Positions 1-9,170 of a DNA stretch of 64,000 bases are shown here, one piece after another. The position numbers were made by a program, and so were the translations under genes. The stretch's first letter is position 1; every line of letters begins with the position of its first letter. This DNA comes from Sphingomonas sp. 37zxx (GTDB lineage: Bacteria > Pseudomonadota > Alphaproteobacteria > Sphingomonadales > Sphingomonadaceae). The notes under the pieces were generated by a model. The model ran no database searches. It had not been told where the DNA came from and saw only the letters and a list, made by a program, of their open reading frames with translations. The stretch lies in NCBI RefSeq assembly GCF_000786205.1, contig NZ_JROH01000018.1:1-64000 (forward strand), written 5' to 3'.

Positions 1-23
1 TAGCAAATGTCAGAATCGGACCA

Positions 24-287
24 CTAGCGCGGATAACGGCTCGCAAGCAGCCAGGCACCCACTGTTACAGCCCCAAACCACGCCAACATTGCACTGATTT
101 GACCCGACAAAGCGAGCACTACAGCCGGGAGTATGACGACTAGCCATCCAACACGTTTGCTTGGAGGTATGCGCAATGCCCTATTGATAGCAAAAACACG
201 CCTGCGCTTTGGATCGATGGCGATTAGATAAACGAGACCTGAAATACTGATCCCAAAGGTTATTGCGAATGCGAACAAGGTCGTCAT
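24..287 (-). CDS. Small hydrophobic membrane protein (DUF3325-like)
   Basis: An 87-residue protein with an N-terminal membrane segment, a short basic loop (DPKRRR) and two further hydrophobic stretches, ending in a short basic tail. Its ATG overlaps the stop of the upstream PepSY gene as ATGA, so it is the last gene of the iron-regulated operon and is probably translationally coupled. The size, position and the ending AWFGAVT...LLASRYP resemble the small membrane proteins (DUF3325 in my recollection) that accompany PepSY and TonB-receptor genes in iron clusters. No enzymatic motif is visible. A role in ferric-siderophore handling at the inner membrane is inferred from context only. Confidence 0.7.
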   Translation of the reverse strand: MTTLFAFAITFGISISGLVYLIAIDPKRRRVFAINRALRIPPSKRVGWLVVILPAVVLALSGQISAMLAWFGAVTVGAWLLASRYPR

Positions 288-1885
288 TCCGCCGCCTCAA
301 GTTCGGCATCGGTCTCCGTGTTTAGCTCGCCCATCAAATATGACCGAGTGCCGATTACTAGTTGCACGAGAAAAAGGCCTCCAGCGGTTAGCATTGCCAG
401 ATCGATCACCAAAGGGATGGCAACGCCGGTGCCGAGCAAGCCAGCCCAGCCCACTCCACCAAGACCTATTCGCAGTAGTGGCAGGCTGGCGAGCCCGAGC
501 CCGAGTAGTAATTTGAGTGCCATGTCAAGACCAGCTCGGTTGCACCACAACTGAACTGCGCCGACGATCATTGCGATCACGAGGCCAGACACAAAGCCCC
601 GAGCGGTTGCGCTCACAGTGTCGCCCAAAGGATACGTCAACAAGAACCCTGCCGCTGAGCCCACGAGTGCAACGGGAACTCCGTATGCGACCAAAGAAAT
701 AACATCACGAAGCCAACGCCAAGTGCTGGAGCCGGAGCGGCGCTCGACCCAAAGGCGCAGACCCGTCAGGCTAACATAGCACGTGGCTAGACCCAGTGCG
801 ATCCAGATAGCTTTAGATAGAAGTCCAGCAAAATGGCCGAAGTGCAACGGTCCCATCCAAGCAAATACGGCACTTCCGAGAGACGGGCGTGTACCGATAT
901 CCGGCTTCTCTTTAACGAAAGCGCCGGTGGACAGGTCATAGATCAGGTTGGTAGGTTTAATTGAGGAGCCAATAGGCCCATGAGTCACTTGAGCTACCGC
1001 GTCCGATTTCCCCCAATGTGCGACATTGATGAAATCAGGATCAGTGCCGAAGCGGGCGCGCGAATCGGCCAAAATCGTATCTAGGCTCGCCATGGGGGCT
1101 GCGGCAGAGCTAGTGGGAGGCGGTGCGCCCACGAGTGTCTCGATCATCTTTACCTGATCGCCGCCGAATGCGACCATCGCTACGATAGGCAAGCCAATCG
1201 CTCCGGCAAAACTGAAAAACGTCCCGGTAAAGGCGAGCAGAAAGCCGAATGGCAGGGTCCAGCTCCCGGCGAGTATATGACGGTCGCGATGATTGAGCAG
1301 GCGACTTGAACGGCGCGGCGCGACAAACAAATCCTTTATCAGGTGCCGGTGCAAAATCAGACCAGAAACCACAGCAAACAACATCACAAACCCAGCGATG
1401 CCAGTGAGGTATAGGCCGATCGGATTGGGCGCATGCAAGCTGATATGCAGGGTGGAGATGAAGTCTTCGAGCGCGCCTTGCCGGTCACCCGGCATTTCCG
1501 TCCCGTAACCTTCGTCGCGCTGCAGCACTCGCAACGTCCCGGGCTCCAGCAAGAACCGTACCCCCAAATCATCAGGTTCACCTGCCGCATTAGTTCCGTG
1601 CGTATGGAAGAACACCGCCATGGAGCCGGCTGCGTTGGGATAGATTGCAAGATCCTCACGGAACTTTGGATCAACTTCAGCGGCGAGGGCCTTGACGCGG
1701 GAATCGAGTGGTTGGCTGAATGCAGCGTCGTTGGTGCGACTGACTGACCAGCTACCGATTTCATGCGCCAACACCGCCACGGTTCCTGTAATCACCACCA
1801 CATATAGAAAGAGGCCGAGGATAACGCCGGACCATCCGTGCACTGAGAGCAAGCGTTTGGATGTCGCCTTATCAACCATGCTCAT
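284..1885 (-). CDS. PepSY-associated transmembrane protein, iron-uptake operon
   Basis: A 533-residue integral membrane protein. The N-terminus (LLSVHGWSGVILGLFLYVVVITGTVAVLAHEI) is the typical first helix of PepSY-TM proteins, with the H-x-W pattern. More helices lie near residues 155-180, 205-235 and 340-375, and a helix-rich C-terminus spans about 395-510, with periplasmic loops between. Such proteins often accompany TonB-dependent siderophore receptors and are proposed to reduce or release ferric siderophores at the inner membrane. It lies in one operon with the receptor (2198-4291) and the 97-residue membrane protein, 14 bases downstream of the latter. The family call is firm; the substrate is unknown. 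Confidence 0.85.
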   Translation of the reverse strand: MSMVDKATSKRLLSVHGWSGVILGLFLYVVVITGTVAVLAHEIGSWSVSRTNDAAFSQPLDSRVKALAAEVDPKFREDLAIYPNAAGSMAVFFHTHGTNAAGEPDDLGVRFLLEPGTLRVLQRDEGYGTEMPGDRQGALEDFISTLHISLHAPNPIGLYLTGIAGFVMLFAVVSGLILHRHLIKDLFVAPRRSSRLLNHRDRHILAGSWTLPFGFLLAFTGTFFSFAGAIGLPIVAMVAFGGDQVKMIETLVGAPPPTSSAAAPMASLDTILADSRARFGTDPDFINVAHWGKSDAVAQVTHGPIGSSIKPTNLIYDLSTGAFVKEKPDIGTRPSLGSAVFAWMGPLHFGHFAGLLSKAIWIALGLATCYVSLTGLRLWVERRSGSSTWRWLRDVISLVAYGVPVALVGSAAGFLLTYPLGDTVSATARGFVSGLVIAMIVGAVQLWCNRAGLDMALKLLLGLGLASLPLLRIGLGGVGWAGLLGTGVAIPLVIDLAMLTAGGLFLVQLVIGTRSYLMGELNTETDAELEAAE

Positions 1886-1899
1886 CGCGTGCCTCCTCT

Positions 1900-2193
1900 T
1901 CAGAAATTAAGATAGATCAGGCTGATATTGATTGCGATAGCGGCCATAATGACGATCAGTGCTCGAACCACTTTGGCGTCAATGAGCGAATAGAACACAT
2001 AGAGCCCCCAAAACGCCGGGAACAATAGGATCGCGAACACCAGATTATCGATCCCAGCAGCGCCTTTGGGCCACCACAGCGGGGTTGCAGCCATTGTCAC
2101 GGTGGCTGCGATCAGGGTCAGCGGGCCTGCCATGATCCAGCGCATGATCAATGCCGTGCGCGGCGACACCACTATGCGACCTTCTGGGAACAT
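1900..2193 (-). CDS. Small membrane protein of the iron-uptake operon
   Basis: A 97-residue protein with three predicted membrane helices (about residues 17-36, 48-67 and 74-95). It starts only 4 bases after the receptor stop codon, so it is co-transcribed with the receptor and PepSY genes. Its place between receptor and PepSY protein matches the small DUF3649-type proteins I recall from comparable operons, but I could not verify the family. No conserved functional residues are recognisable. An accessory role in iron or siderophore handling is inferred from context. Confidence 0.7.
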   Translation of the reverse strand: MFPEGRIVVSPRTALIMRWIMAGPLTLIAATVTMAATPLWWPKGAAGIDNLVFAILLFPAFWGLYVFYSLIDAKVVRALIVIMAAIAINISLIYLNF

Positions 2194-2197
2194 CGGA

Positions 2198-4291
2198 TTA
2201 AAACCCTGCTGTCACGTTCAACCCAAATGTACGTGGGCGACGAACATTGCGTACACCAAAGCTGAAGGAACGCTGGCTATCAACAACCCGGTCGAACAGA
2301 TTGTTTACGTAGCCCTCGATCGTGATACCTCTGATGCGATAGCGCGCATTGACATTTGCCAGCACGAAGCTGCCAAGCCTATCTTCGGGCAAATTATCGA
2401 ATGCCGAGAACCGGGCAGCTGAATATTCGACATTTCCGCCCAGCGTCAACTCGTCCAATACTTCAATATTGCCATAGACATTCGCAGTCATGCCGGGAGC
2501 CTGGGCAAAGTCATTTCCATTGAATGTATCATTGGCGGCACTGCCAAAGTCGGTGATCTCGGTCTCAAGCAAACCGATGGCAGCGCCGATCCGGCCCGTG
2601 TCAGCCAGTGCGTAACTGACATCAAATTCAAGACCGGCCGATTGAGAACGCGCGAGATTGAGAATGATCGAATCGTTAGGGCCGGCGGGGCCGGTCGCAA
2701 AGTTCTGCTGATCTTCCAACTCACTGTAGAATGCGTTGGCGTTGATGATCAGCCGCCCATCCAGCCAGGAAGTGCGGGCAGCAAATTCAATTGTGTCCGA
2801 GATTTCGCGATCGAAGCTGTAGGGTGTGCGGGTCACAAAGCTCACACCGCCGCCGCCTGCCGTGTAGCCGCGATAACCGGTCAGGCTGAGTGATGCGTCG
2901 TCCGAAACATGCAGTGTCATCCCAAGTTTGGGCAGAAACAGCCTGTCGGTGCGGTCGAAGTCAAAGCCAAAGAATCCGCCAAATCCCGAGAAAACACGGG
3001 TCTGACTGTCTTCGATATAGCGTCCCCCGACCAACAGATCAAAACTGCGCGAAAGCTCGATGGTGGCATCGGCAAAGACCGAAATGCTGCGCACCTCATC
3101 GTCTGCTGCAAGCACAAAGGAAGAGCCGGGAGCGCCCAGATCGGTCCGCTGGCGATCCAGCAGATAGGCCCCTGCAAGAAAGCGGGTGCGGGTTTGCTGA
3201 TCGCGGTAGATGAGCTTGGGCTCGAAGGCCCATTGCTCAACGTCGAACGTGAAGTCGAGATACTGCGCTGGATCCGGTGATCCGACCGATGGCGGCGTGA
3301 ATTCGGAAATCGACGTCTGCCGCGAAACCACTGCCTCGACCGACCATTTGGGGCTGAATTCATGGTTCAAAGTCAGCGAAAGAACGGAGTTTTCATTCTC
3401 GACGAAGGTGATTGGGCCATTGAGGGAGAATGACGCATTGGACAGGGAAACCTGATCATTGGGATAGGCGCGGCGGCTGCGTTCAAGGTTGGCCGCAAAG
3501 AGCAGTGACGTTTGTTCCGTCGGCGCAAACAGAACCTTGGCGCGGTAGTTTGAGAACCGTTCGTCCGACAATTGCTCACGGTCTTCAGCAGTCAGGCCAG
3601 TTCCTCCACTGGTGGAGAAGTCGACAAAGCTGCTGCCGCGCACATCCTGGCCGGTTACGCGCACAGCCAGATTGTCACTGAGCGCAAGATTGACCATCGC
3701 AGCGCCGTTCAGGGTTGTCCCTCCGCTGCGAATGCCGGCCTGAATTGCAGCCTCGTTAGTAAACTTCGGGTCATTGGTGACCTGCACCAGCGCCCCTGCC
3801 AGCGAGTTCTGGCCAAAGGTGGTCGACTGAGAGCCGCGCAGGATTTCGATCTGGCTGATGTCCCAGAGTCCGCCGAAACCATCAGGCACAGCGCTGTAGG
3901 TCCGCGCCACGCCATCAATATAAGACGTGAACCGTGGGTTCGAGCCTGTCACCGCGCCCCCGCCGCCTTGCGCCGTTCCGTTGCCGTCAAGACCTCGGAC
4001 TGTGGGCAAGATACCATCGCGCACGATGGTCACGTTTGGAACGCGGGTGAAGGCATCAAAGGTTTGGAGAAATCCGGTGGTATCATCAGCGCGGAGTACG
4101 GTCACGCTCTGGGCGGTGTCCTGCAGCGAATCGCCACGCTTTGTCCCTGTGACAATTATCTCTCCGGCGGGGGTCTCCGAGCTTTCACTTTCAGTTTGCG
4201 CGAATGCGCTTGAAGGCAAGGAAAGCGCTATCACGCAGGCGGCAATGCCCCCGAACCGGATATGCCTCCGAATGCACGGCGTAAATGTCAT
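2198..4291 (-). CDS. TonB-dependent outer-membrane receptor, probably ferric siderophore
   Basis: About 697 residues from the ATG at 4291. That start places a clean signal peptide (hydrophobic core, cleavage after SSAFAQ) at the N-terminus and has an AGGGG Shine-Dalgarno about 11 bases upstream. An upstream ATG at 4381 is open but would translate through the Fur-like boxes and add 30 polar residues. A TonB-box-like segment (EIIVTGTKRG) follows, then the plug domain with its receptor-typical QIEILRGSQSTTFGQNSLAG, then a beta-barrel ending in an aromatic residue (NVTAGF). It heads an operon with two small membrane proteins and a PepSY protein. The boxes at 4350-4380 suggest repression by iron-loaded Fur. 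The substrate is not determinable; a siderophore is the best guess. Confidence 0.88.
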   Translation of the reverse strand: MTFTPCIRRHIRFGGIAACVIALSLPSSAFAQTESESSETPAGEIIVTGTKRGDSLQDTAQSVTVLRADDTTGFLQTFDAFTRVPNVTIVRDGILPTVRGLDGNGTAQGGGGAVTGSNPRFTSYIDGVARTYSAVPDGFGGLWDISQIEILRGSQSTTFGQNSLAGALVQVTNDPKFTNEAAIQAGIRSGGTTLNGAAMVNLALSDNLAVRVTGQDVRGSSFVDFSTSGGTGLTAEDREQLSDERFSNYRAKVLFAPTEQTSLLFAANLERSRRAYPNDQVSLSNASFSLNGPITFVENENSVLSLTLNHEFSPKWSVEAVVSRQTSISEFTPPSVGSPDPAQYLDFTFDVEQWAFEPKLIYRDQQTRTRFLAGAYLLDRQRTDLGAPGSSFVLAADDEVRSISVFADATIELSRSFDLLVGGRYIEDSQTRVFSGFGGFFGFDFDRTDRLFLPKLGMTLHVSDDASLSLTGYRGYTAGGGGVSFVTRTPYSFDREISDTIEFAARTSWLDGRLIINANAFYSELEDQQNFATGPAGPNDSIILNLARSQSAGLEFDVSYALADTGRIGAAIGLLETEITDFGSAANDTFNGNDFAQAPGMTANVYGNIEVLDELTLGGNVEYSAARFSAFDNLPEDRLGSFVLANVNARYRIRGITIEGYVNNLFDRVVDSQRSFSFGVRNVRRPRTFGLNVTAGF

Positions 4292-4349
4292 TGAGATTGT
4301 TGCCCCTGCTACCGCGGACACGGATCCGCAGCTCAGGCAGCTCTCTAAA

Positions 4350-4380
4350 TGACAATCATTCGCACTGCAACTCATTCGCA
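4350..4380 (-). promoter_or_regulatory. Tandem Fur-like boxes upstream of the receptor operon
   Basis: Two direct repeats with a 16-base period, TGACAATCATTCGCA (4350-4364) and TGCAACTCATTCGCA (4366-4380), agree at 11 of 15 positions. On the coding strand they read TGCGAATGATTGTCA and TGCGAATGAGTTGCA, close to alphaproteobacterial Fur sites. They end about 59 bases upstream of the receptor start at 4291, a good position for repression. The identification is by motif similarity and context. Confidence 0.6.
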
Positions 4381-4381
4381 T

Positions 4382-4625
4382 TAGTGAAATTGCAAATTAT
4401 GCTGTAACCTTGGGCTTGACCGACTGATCCCGCTGCCGGTTTGATCGAGTGCCCCGCAATCGCGCGGGTCGCGGGCCGTGAGGGGTTGCGCGCCGCGGCA
4501 ACCGCCCCGACCCCACGCTGGGTCACCACCGAGGGAGCACCGGCGTATCGCGCGAGCAGCTATGAGCCGCTGCCGGCTTCCAAAAACACCCGATCTCGAT
4601 GCCGGCCCAATCGCTGGTAGCGCGG
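4382..4625. other. Intergenic region without a recognisable gene
   Basis: Together with the Fur-like boxes this is the only stretch over 300 bases without a gene (4292-4625) on the left side of the window. I see no gene or RNA here. It is GC-rich with several short CG inverted repeats. On the minus strand, downstream of the LysR gene, a GCCGGC...GCCGGC pair (about 4573-4604) encloses a T-run and could fold, but it is not a convincing terminator. The change from the lower-GC iron operon to the high-GC island happens here. Confidence 0.5.
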
Positions 4626-5543
4626 TCAGGCTGATGGCGCCGTCTGCTCGGTATTCATCATCGCGATGATCCGTTCGCGCAGCCAGGATAGCCCCCGGTC
4701 GGCGGCGCGGGCGCTGTGAAACTGCATCATCTCGCGCATGATCGGCAACGCGAAGGGGGGCTGGCGTATCACGAGCGACAGTTGCGGCGCGAGTTCGCGG
4801 GCCAGCCGTTCGTGCATCAGCGCCAGGCGGGTGGTGCCAGGCAGCATCCAGGGCACCTGCGTGAAGGCCGCGCAGATCACCTCGATCCGGCGCTGTTCGG
4901 GCATCCCGCGCAAAAAGTTATCGATGAAGGTGCCATCGCGCGAGACGCTGACAACGACGTGCCCGCTATTGTAAAAGGTTTCGGCATCCAGCGGCTTTTG
5001 CAGCGCGGGATTGGTGGCGCATCCGACGACGACATGCCGCTCCTCCAACACCAGTTCGCGCGGATGGTAGGGGTCGAGAAACTGCTCGGGCGAAATGATC
5101 AGGTCGATCTCGCCATCGTCCAACTGTTCCAGATTGTCCGATCGCGGCAAGGTGATCTCGACCTGGATACCCGGCGCTTCGCGTTGCAGCGACCGCAGCA
5201 GCGGGCTGATCAGCACCAACGTGATATAGTCCGACGCGACGATGCGGAAACAGCGCCGCGATTGCGATGGGTCAAACCGCATGCCGCTGGCCAGGATACC
5301 GCGCAGGTTCAGCACCGCCGCCGAAACCTGGGGCGCCAGCGACAGCGCACCCGGCGTTGGCAACATCCGCTTGCCGTGCTGCACCAATATGTCGTCGGCA
5401 AAGGCTTCGCGCAGGCGCTTGAGCGCGGCGCTCATCGCCGATTGAGTCAGGTGCAACCGCTCCGCCGCCCGCGTCACGCTCCGTTCCTCGAGCAGCATGT
5501 CGAAGGCAACGAGCAAGTTCAAATCAAACTGATCCAGCCGCAT
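4626..5543 (-). CDS. LysR-type transcriptional regulator (NodD/NahR-like), left end of island
   Basis: A 305-residue LysR-family regulator. The N-terminal winged helix-turn-helix is clear (DLNLLVAFDMLLEERSVTRA then AERLHLTQSAMSAALKRLRE), followed by a co-inducer domain from about residue 92. The first residues and FDPSQSRRCFRIVASDY are typical of the NodD/NahR/LinR-like branch, whose members often respond to aromatic compounds. It is divergent from the TonB-dependent receptor that starts the catabolic operon, so it probably controls that operon and itself from the 115-base gap. A second regulator of the same branch (15729-16637) occupies the other end of the island. Confidence 0.9.
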   Translation of the reverse strand: MRLDQFDLNLLVAFDMLLEERSVTRAAERLHLTQSAMSAALKRLREAFADDILVQHGKRMLPTPGALSLAPQVSAAVLNLRGILASGMRFDPSQSRRCFRIVASDYITLVLISPLLRSLQREAPGIQVEITLPRSDNLEQLDDGEIDLIISPEQFLDPYHPRELVLEERHVVVGCATNPALQKPLDAETFYNSGHVVVSVSRDGTFIDNFLRGMPEQRRIEVICAAFTQVPWMLPGTTRLALMHERLARELAPQLSLVIRQPPFALPIMREMMQFHSARAADRGLSWLRERIIAMMNTEQTAPSA

Positions 5544-5658
5544 TCCATCAATTCCATTTGTGGTTTTGCATCAAAACAAATCGTTATGCCTATGGTCGAG
5601 GAATTGTCACTCTCCATAACACAGAGCGCTCGGAGAAGCGGTTTATGGGGAGGAAAGC
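5544..5658. promoter_or_regulatory. Divergent LysR/receptor control region
   Basis: A 115-base AT-richer gap between the LysR gene and the plus-strand catabolic operon. It contains the dyad TATGG (5591-5595) N18 CCATA (5614-5618), a plausible LysR-type operator, and GGGGAGGAAAG just before the receptor ATG is a strong Shine-Dalgarno. A promoter for each direction must lie here, but I cannot assign -35/-10 boxes confidently. Confidence 0.45.
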
Positions 5659-7989
5659 ATGAAACGAGCGTTATTGGCGGGGGCCACCGCAATCTTGGCT
5701 TTGGGCGGACAGACTGCCCATGCCCAGGAGGCATCCACAGCCCCGCAAGAAGATTCATCGCAGGCGGGCGAGCAGGCGGAGGCCGAAACGGGCCTTGCCG
5801 ACATCATCGTGACGGCACAGCGCCGATCGGAATCGCTGCAGCGCGCGGCGGTCGCGGTATCGGCGGTAACCGGCGACGATCTGGCCCGGTCGGGCATCAC
5901 CGAAACCGCCAATCTCGGCAAGCTGGTGCCATCGCTGGTGGTGCAGCCAACCGGCGGGACCACCAGCTTTTTCCTGCGCGGCGTCGGTACCAATTCGCAG
6001 AACAGCTTTTCGGAAAACGCCGTCGCGTATAATTTCAACGGTGTCTATGTCGGCCGGCCGACCGCGCCGGCGGGGGCGTTCTACGACCTTCAGCGCGTCG
6101 AAGTGGTCAAGGGGCCGCAGGGCACTTTATATGGCCGCAACGCCACCGGCGGCGCGATCAACGTCCTGCCGAAAGCCCCGATCCTGGGCGAATTCAGCGG
6201 CGAGGGGCTGTTCGAATATGGCAATTACGACAGCAAGAAGGGTTTCCTGGCGCTGAACGTGCCGATCGGCAACGTCGTTGCGCTGCGGGTCGCCGCGCAG
6301 GTCGTCGATCGCGATGGCTATATCTCCGACGGCTATGACGACGACAAGGGCGAGGCGGTGCGTGCATCGCTGTTGATCGAGCCATCGGCGATGTGGTCGG
6401 CCACGCTGGTCGCCGATTATTATCGCCAGCATGGCAAGGGTGCCGGCGCGGTGCTGCTGCCCAACGCCAGTTTCGCGGTTCCGCCGCTGGAGGATCGCGT
6501 CAGCGTTTCCGACCCGCGCGCGCGCGCTGCGATCAGCAGTTATGCCGCCACCTTGTTCGCCCCGCCCTTCTGCGGCGGCCTTGGCGGCTTCATCACCAGC
6601 GGCTGCGTGGCGCAGGCCGGGACCGACGGGTTCCTCGACAATGAATTCTTCGGCGTCAGCGCCACCGTGGTCGGCGATACGGGATTCGGCACGCTGACAG
6701 TCATCCCGGCGTGGCGTCGTTCGGACGTGAAGTTCCGCACCTATCTGCCGGGCTTTGCCGGCGACTTTTCCGACCTTGCCGAACAGTCGTCGATCGAAGT
6801 GCGGCTGGCATCGAACGAGGGGCAGCGGCTGCGATATGTCATCGGTGGTTTCTATTTCGGCGAAAACCAGGCGACCGAAAACTTCTTCCGCCAGGGCACT
6901 ATTTCGACGACGCGATTCACGCCGCGGCTCAACACCGAAAGCGTCGCCGCGTTCGGCCAGTTGACGTTCGACGTGACGAGCGCGCTGCGGCTGGTCGCCG
7001 GCGGACGCTATACTGGCGAGGACAAGCGGCAATTCACCTCGACCGCGTCGGGCGGCCTGCCGCGCCCGGTGGAGCCGCCGCTGAGCGCGCCGTTCACCGG
7101 CAATCTGAGCTTCGAGAAGTTCACCTGGAAGGCCGGGGTCGAGCTCGATGCCGGGCCGGCGTCGCTGGTCTATGCCAATGTCGCGACCGGGTTCAAATCG
7201 GGCGGCTTCTTCGTCGCACAGCCGCCCAACAACACCTTCGACCCCGAAACGCTGACCGCGTACACCGTCGGCGCGAAGAACCGGTTCTTCGGCAACAAAT
7301 TGCAGCTGAATGTCGAGGCATTTTATTGGGACTATCGCGACCAGCAGATCACCCATATCGGCGGCGTCCCCACCGGCAACGGGCTGTTCGGCCAGGGATC
7401 GGTCACCGTCAACGCGGGCAAGTCGCGCATCTATGGTGCCGAGTTCGAGGCGCGGTTCGCCCCCAGCCGCAGCGATCTGTTCAATCTCAACGTCCAATAT
7501 CTGAACGGCAAATATGACAGCCTGCAAACGTCGAATTTTTCGCCGACGGGCGCGCCGGTAACCACCGGGTGCCGGACGCTGGGCAGCCGGGCCGCCAACC
7601 CCGGCGTCAATGCCGCGCGCTTCTTCGACATCGACTGTTCGGGCAAGCCGACGGTCAATTCGCCGAACTGGGCGCTCAACCTTGGCTATGAGCGGACGTT
7701 CGAACTGACCGGCGACCTGTCGCTGATCGCCGGCGCGCGCGGTAATATCGAAAGCAGCCGCTTCCTTGACGCCAATTACCGCGAGGACCAGAAGCAGGAT
7801 GGCTTCGCGATGGCGGATGCGTTCCTGACGCTGGAGAGCCGTGGCGGGTGGAACCTGACCGGGTTCATCAACAACATCACCGACGAGGAAGTGCTGGCCC
7901 GCGCCGGCACGCGCCCGATCCTCGACTTCCCCGTCGGCACGCTACGTCCGCCGCGCACCTATGGCGTTCGCGTCGGGTTTAACTTCTGA
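5659..7989 (+). CDS. TonB-dependent receptor of the aromatic-catabolism island
   Basis: A 776-residue outer-membrane receptor. It has a signal peptide (MKRALLAGATAILALGGQTAHAQ), a TonB-box-like DIIVTAQRR near residue 48, a plug domain with VEVVKGPQGTLYGRNATGG, and a long beta-barrel ending in YGVRVGFNF. The GGGGAGGAAAG ribosome-binding site is strong. It opens a six-gene plus-strand operon with a FAD monooxygenase, MFS transporter, cupin and two NAD(P) oxidoreductases. Receptors of this type in sphingomonads often import bulky or poorly diffusing organic compounds; here the likely cargo is the aromatic substrate of the downstream enzymes. That is inference from operon membership; no ligand motif is known. 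Confidence 0.92.
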   Translation: MKRALLAGATAILALGGQTAHAQEASTAPQEDSSQAGEQAEAETGLADIIVTAQRRSESLQRAAVAVSAVTGDDLARSGITETANLGKLVPSLVVQPTGGTTSFFLRGVGTNSQNSFSENAVAYNFNGVYVGRPTAPAGAFYDLQRVEVVKGPQGTLYGRNATGGAINVLPKAPILGEFSGEGLFEYGNYDSKKGFLALNVPIGNVVALRVAAQVVDRDGYISDGYDDDKGEAVRASLLIEPSAMWSATLVADYYRQHGKGAGAVLLPNASFAVPPLEDRVSVSDPRARAAISSYAATLFAPPFCGGLGGFITSGCVAQAGTDGFLDNEFFGVSATVVGDTGFGTLTVIPAWRRSDVKFRTYLPGFAGDFSDLAEQSSIEVRLASNEGQRLRYVIGGFYFGENQATENFFRQGTISTTRFTPRLNTESVAAFGQLTFDVTSALRLVAGGRYTGEDKRQFTSTASGGLPRPVEPPLSAPFTGNLSFEKFTWKAGVELDAGPASLVYANVATGFKSGGFFVAQPPNNTFDPETLTAYTVGAKNRFFGNKLQLNVEAFYWDYRDQQITHIGGVPTGNGLFGQGSVTVNAGKSRIYGAEFEARFAPSRSDLFNLNVQYLNGKYDSLQTSNFSPTGAPVTTGCRTLGSRAANPGVNAARFFDIDCSGKPTVNSPNWALNLGYERTFELTGDLSLIAGARGNIESSRFLDANYREDQKQDGFAMADAFLTLESRGGWNLTGFINNITDEEVLARAGTRPILDFPVGTLRPPRTYGVRVGFNF

Positions 7990-8054
7990 TGGCGAGGTGG
8001 CGGGCCGGGCGCATGCCGGCCTGCCGCCGCATGCACTTTGTGAAAGTCCAATAG

Positions 8055-9170
8055 ATGCGTCCACAATCCATCCTCATCATCGGCGGCGGCATTGGTGGTT
8101 TGACCGCCGCTATTGGCCTTTGTTCGCGCGGATTCGCCGTCACCGTCATCGAACGCGATCCCGAATGGTCGGTCTATGGCGTCGGCATCATCCAGCAGTC
8201 GAACGTCATCCGCGCGATGGCGCAACTGGGGCTGATCGACGAATATGTCTCGACCGGCGTCGGCTTTGACGCGGTCGAAATCTATGCGCCCAATGGCATG
8301 CGGGTGGCGCGCGTGCCGACCCCGCGCCTGGTCGACGGCTATCCGGCCAATATGGGCATCGGCCGCCGCGCGCTGCATAAATTGCTGGGCGATCGCACCA
8401 TCGGCGCGGGTGCCGAGGTGGTGCTGGGCGTCACCGCGACGCAGATCGTCGATGATGGCGACGGCGTCGATGTGACGCTGTCGAACGGACGGCGCGAGCG
8501 GTTCGACCTGGTGATCGGCGCAGACGGGGTCTATTCGCAAGTGCGCGAGCTGATCTTTCCCGAAGCACCGCGTCCGGCATATACCGGCCAGGCGGTGTGG
8601 CGCTACAATCTGCCACGGCCCGCCGACCTCGATGCGCTGCATGCGTATAACGGCCCGACCGGCGTCGGGCTGGTGCCGATCTCGCCCGAGCTGATGTACA
8701 TCTATGTCACCACCCCCGAACCCGACAATCCGCGCTATCCGCGCGAGGGGCTGGCCGCGAAGATGCGCGAAAAGATGGCGGGTTGCGCGCCGCTGATCCG
8801 CGAGCTTTCGGAGCAGGTCACCGACGATGACGGCGTGGTCTATCGCCCGCTCGAGGCGCTGCTGATCGAGGGGCCGTGGCATCGCGGGCGGGTGGCGCTG
8901 CTCGGCGACGCGGTCCACGCGACCACCCCGCATCTGGGGCAGGGCGCCGGGATGGCGATCGAGGATAGTCTGGTGCTTGCCGACGAACTCGACCGGCACG
9001 ACGACGTCGAGGCCGCGCTGACCGCCTATCGCGACCGCCGGTTCGACCGCTGCGCCTATATTGTGCACTCGAGCATCGCGATCTGCATGGGCCAGATCGG
9101 CAAGGGGCCGCCGGTCGACAATGCCAAGGCGACGCACGAGATGTTCGACATGGTGGCCAAGCCGATATGA
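8055..9170 (+). CDS. FAD-dependent aromatic monooxygenase (hydroxylase)
   Basis: A 371-residue class A flavoprotein hydroxylase. It has the Rossmann GGGIGG at residues 10-15 binding the FAD ADP moiety, the DLVIGADGVYSQVR motif near 150-160 (FAD/NADPH), and RVALLGDAVHATTPHLGQGA near 275-295 (FAD ribityl binding). The length fits salicylate, 3-hydroxybenzoate or related hydroxylases. It probably uses NAD(P)H and O2 to add a hydroxyl ortho to a phenolic group, creating the catechol that the extradiol dioxygenase at 14696-15598 would cleave. It follows the receptor after 65 bases and overlaps the MFS start by 4 bases. The fold is certain; the substrate is not. Confidence 0.9.
   Translation: MRPQSILIIGGGIGGLTAAIGLCSRGFAVTVIERDPEWSVYGVGIIQQSNVIRAMAQLGLIDEYVSTGVGFDAVEIYAPNGMRVARVPTPRLVDGYPANMGIGRRALHKLLGDRTIGAGAEVVLGVTATQIVDDGDGVDVTLSNGRRERFDLVIGADGVYSQVRELIFPEAPRPAYTGQAVWRYNLPRPADLDALHAYNGPTGVGLVPISPELMYIYVTTPEPDNPRYPREGLAAKMREKMAGCAPLIRELSEQVTDDDGVVYRPLEALLIEGPWHRGRVALLGDAVHATTPHLGQGAGMAIEDSLVLADELDRHDDVEAALTAYRDRRFDRCAYIVHSSIAICMGQIGKGPPVDNAKATHEMFDMVAKPI

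Noticed and set aside
5544..5658. A true nod box or named catabolic operator
   Set aside because: Only a simple dyad is visible; no extended match to a known LysR operator could be made.
6127..7527. A 466-codon minus-strand frame inside the TonB-dependent receptor
   Set aside because: Composition is that of an antisense shadow; the plus-strand receptor is unambiguous.
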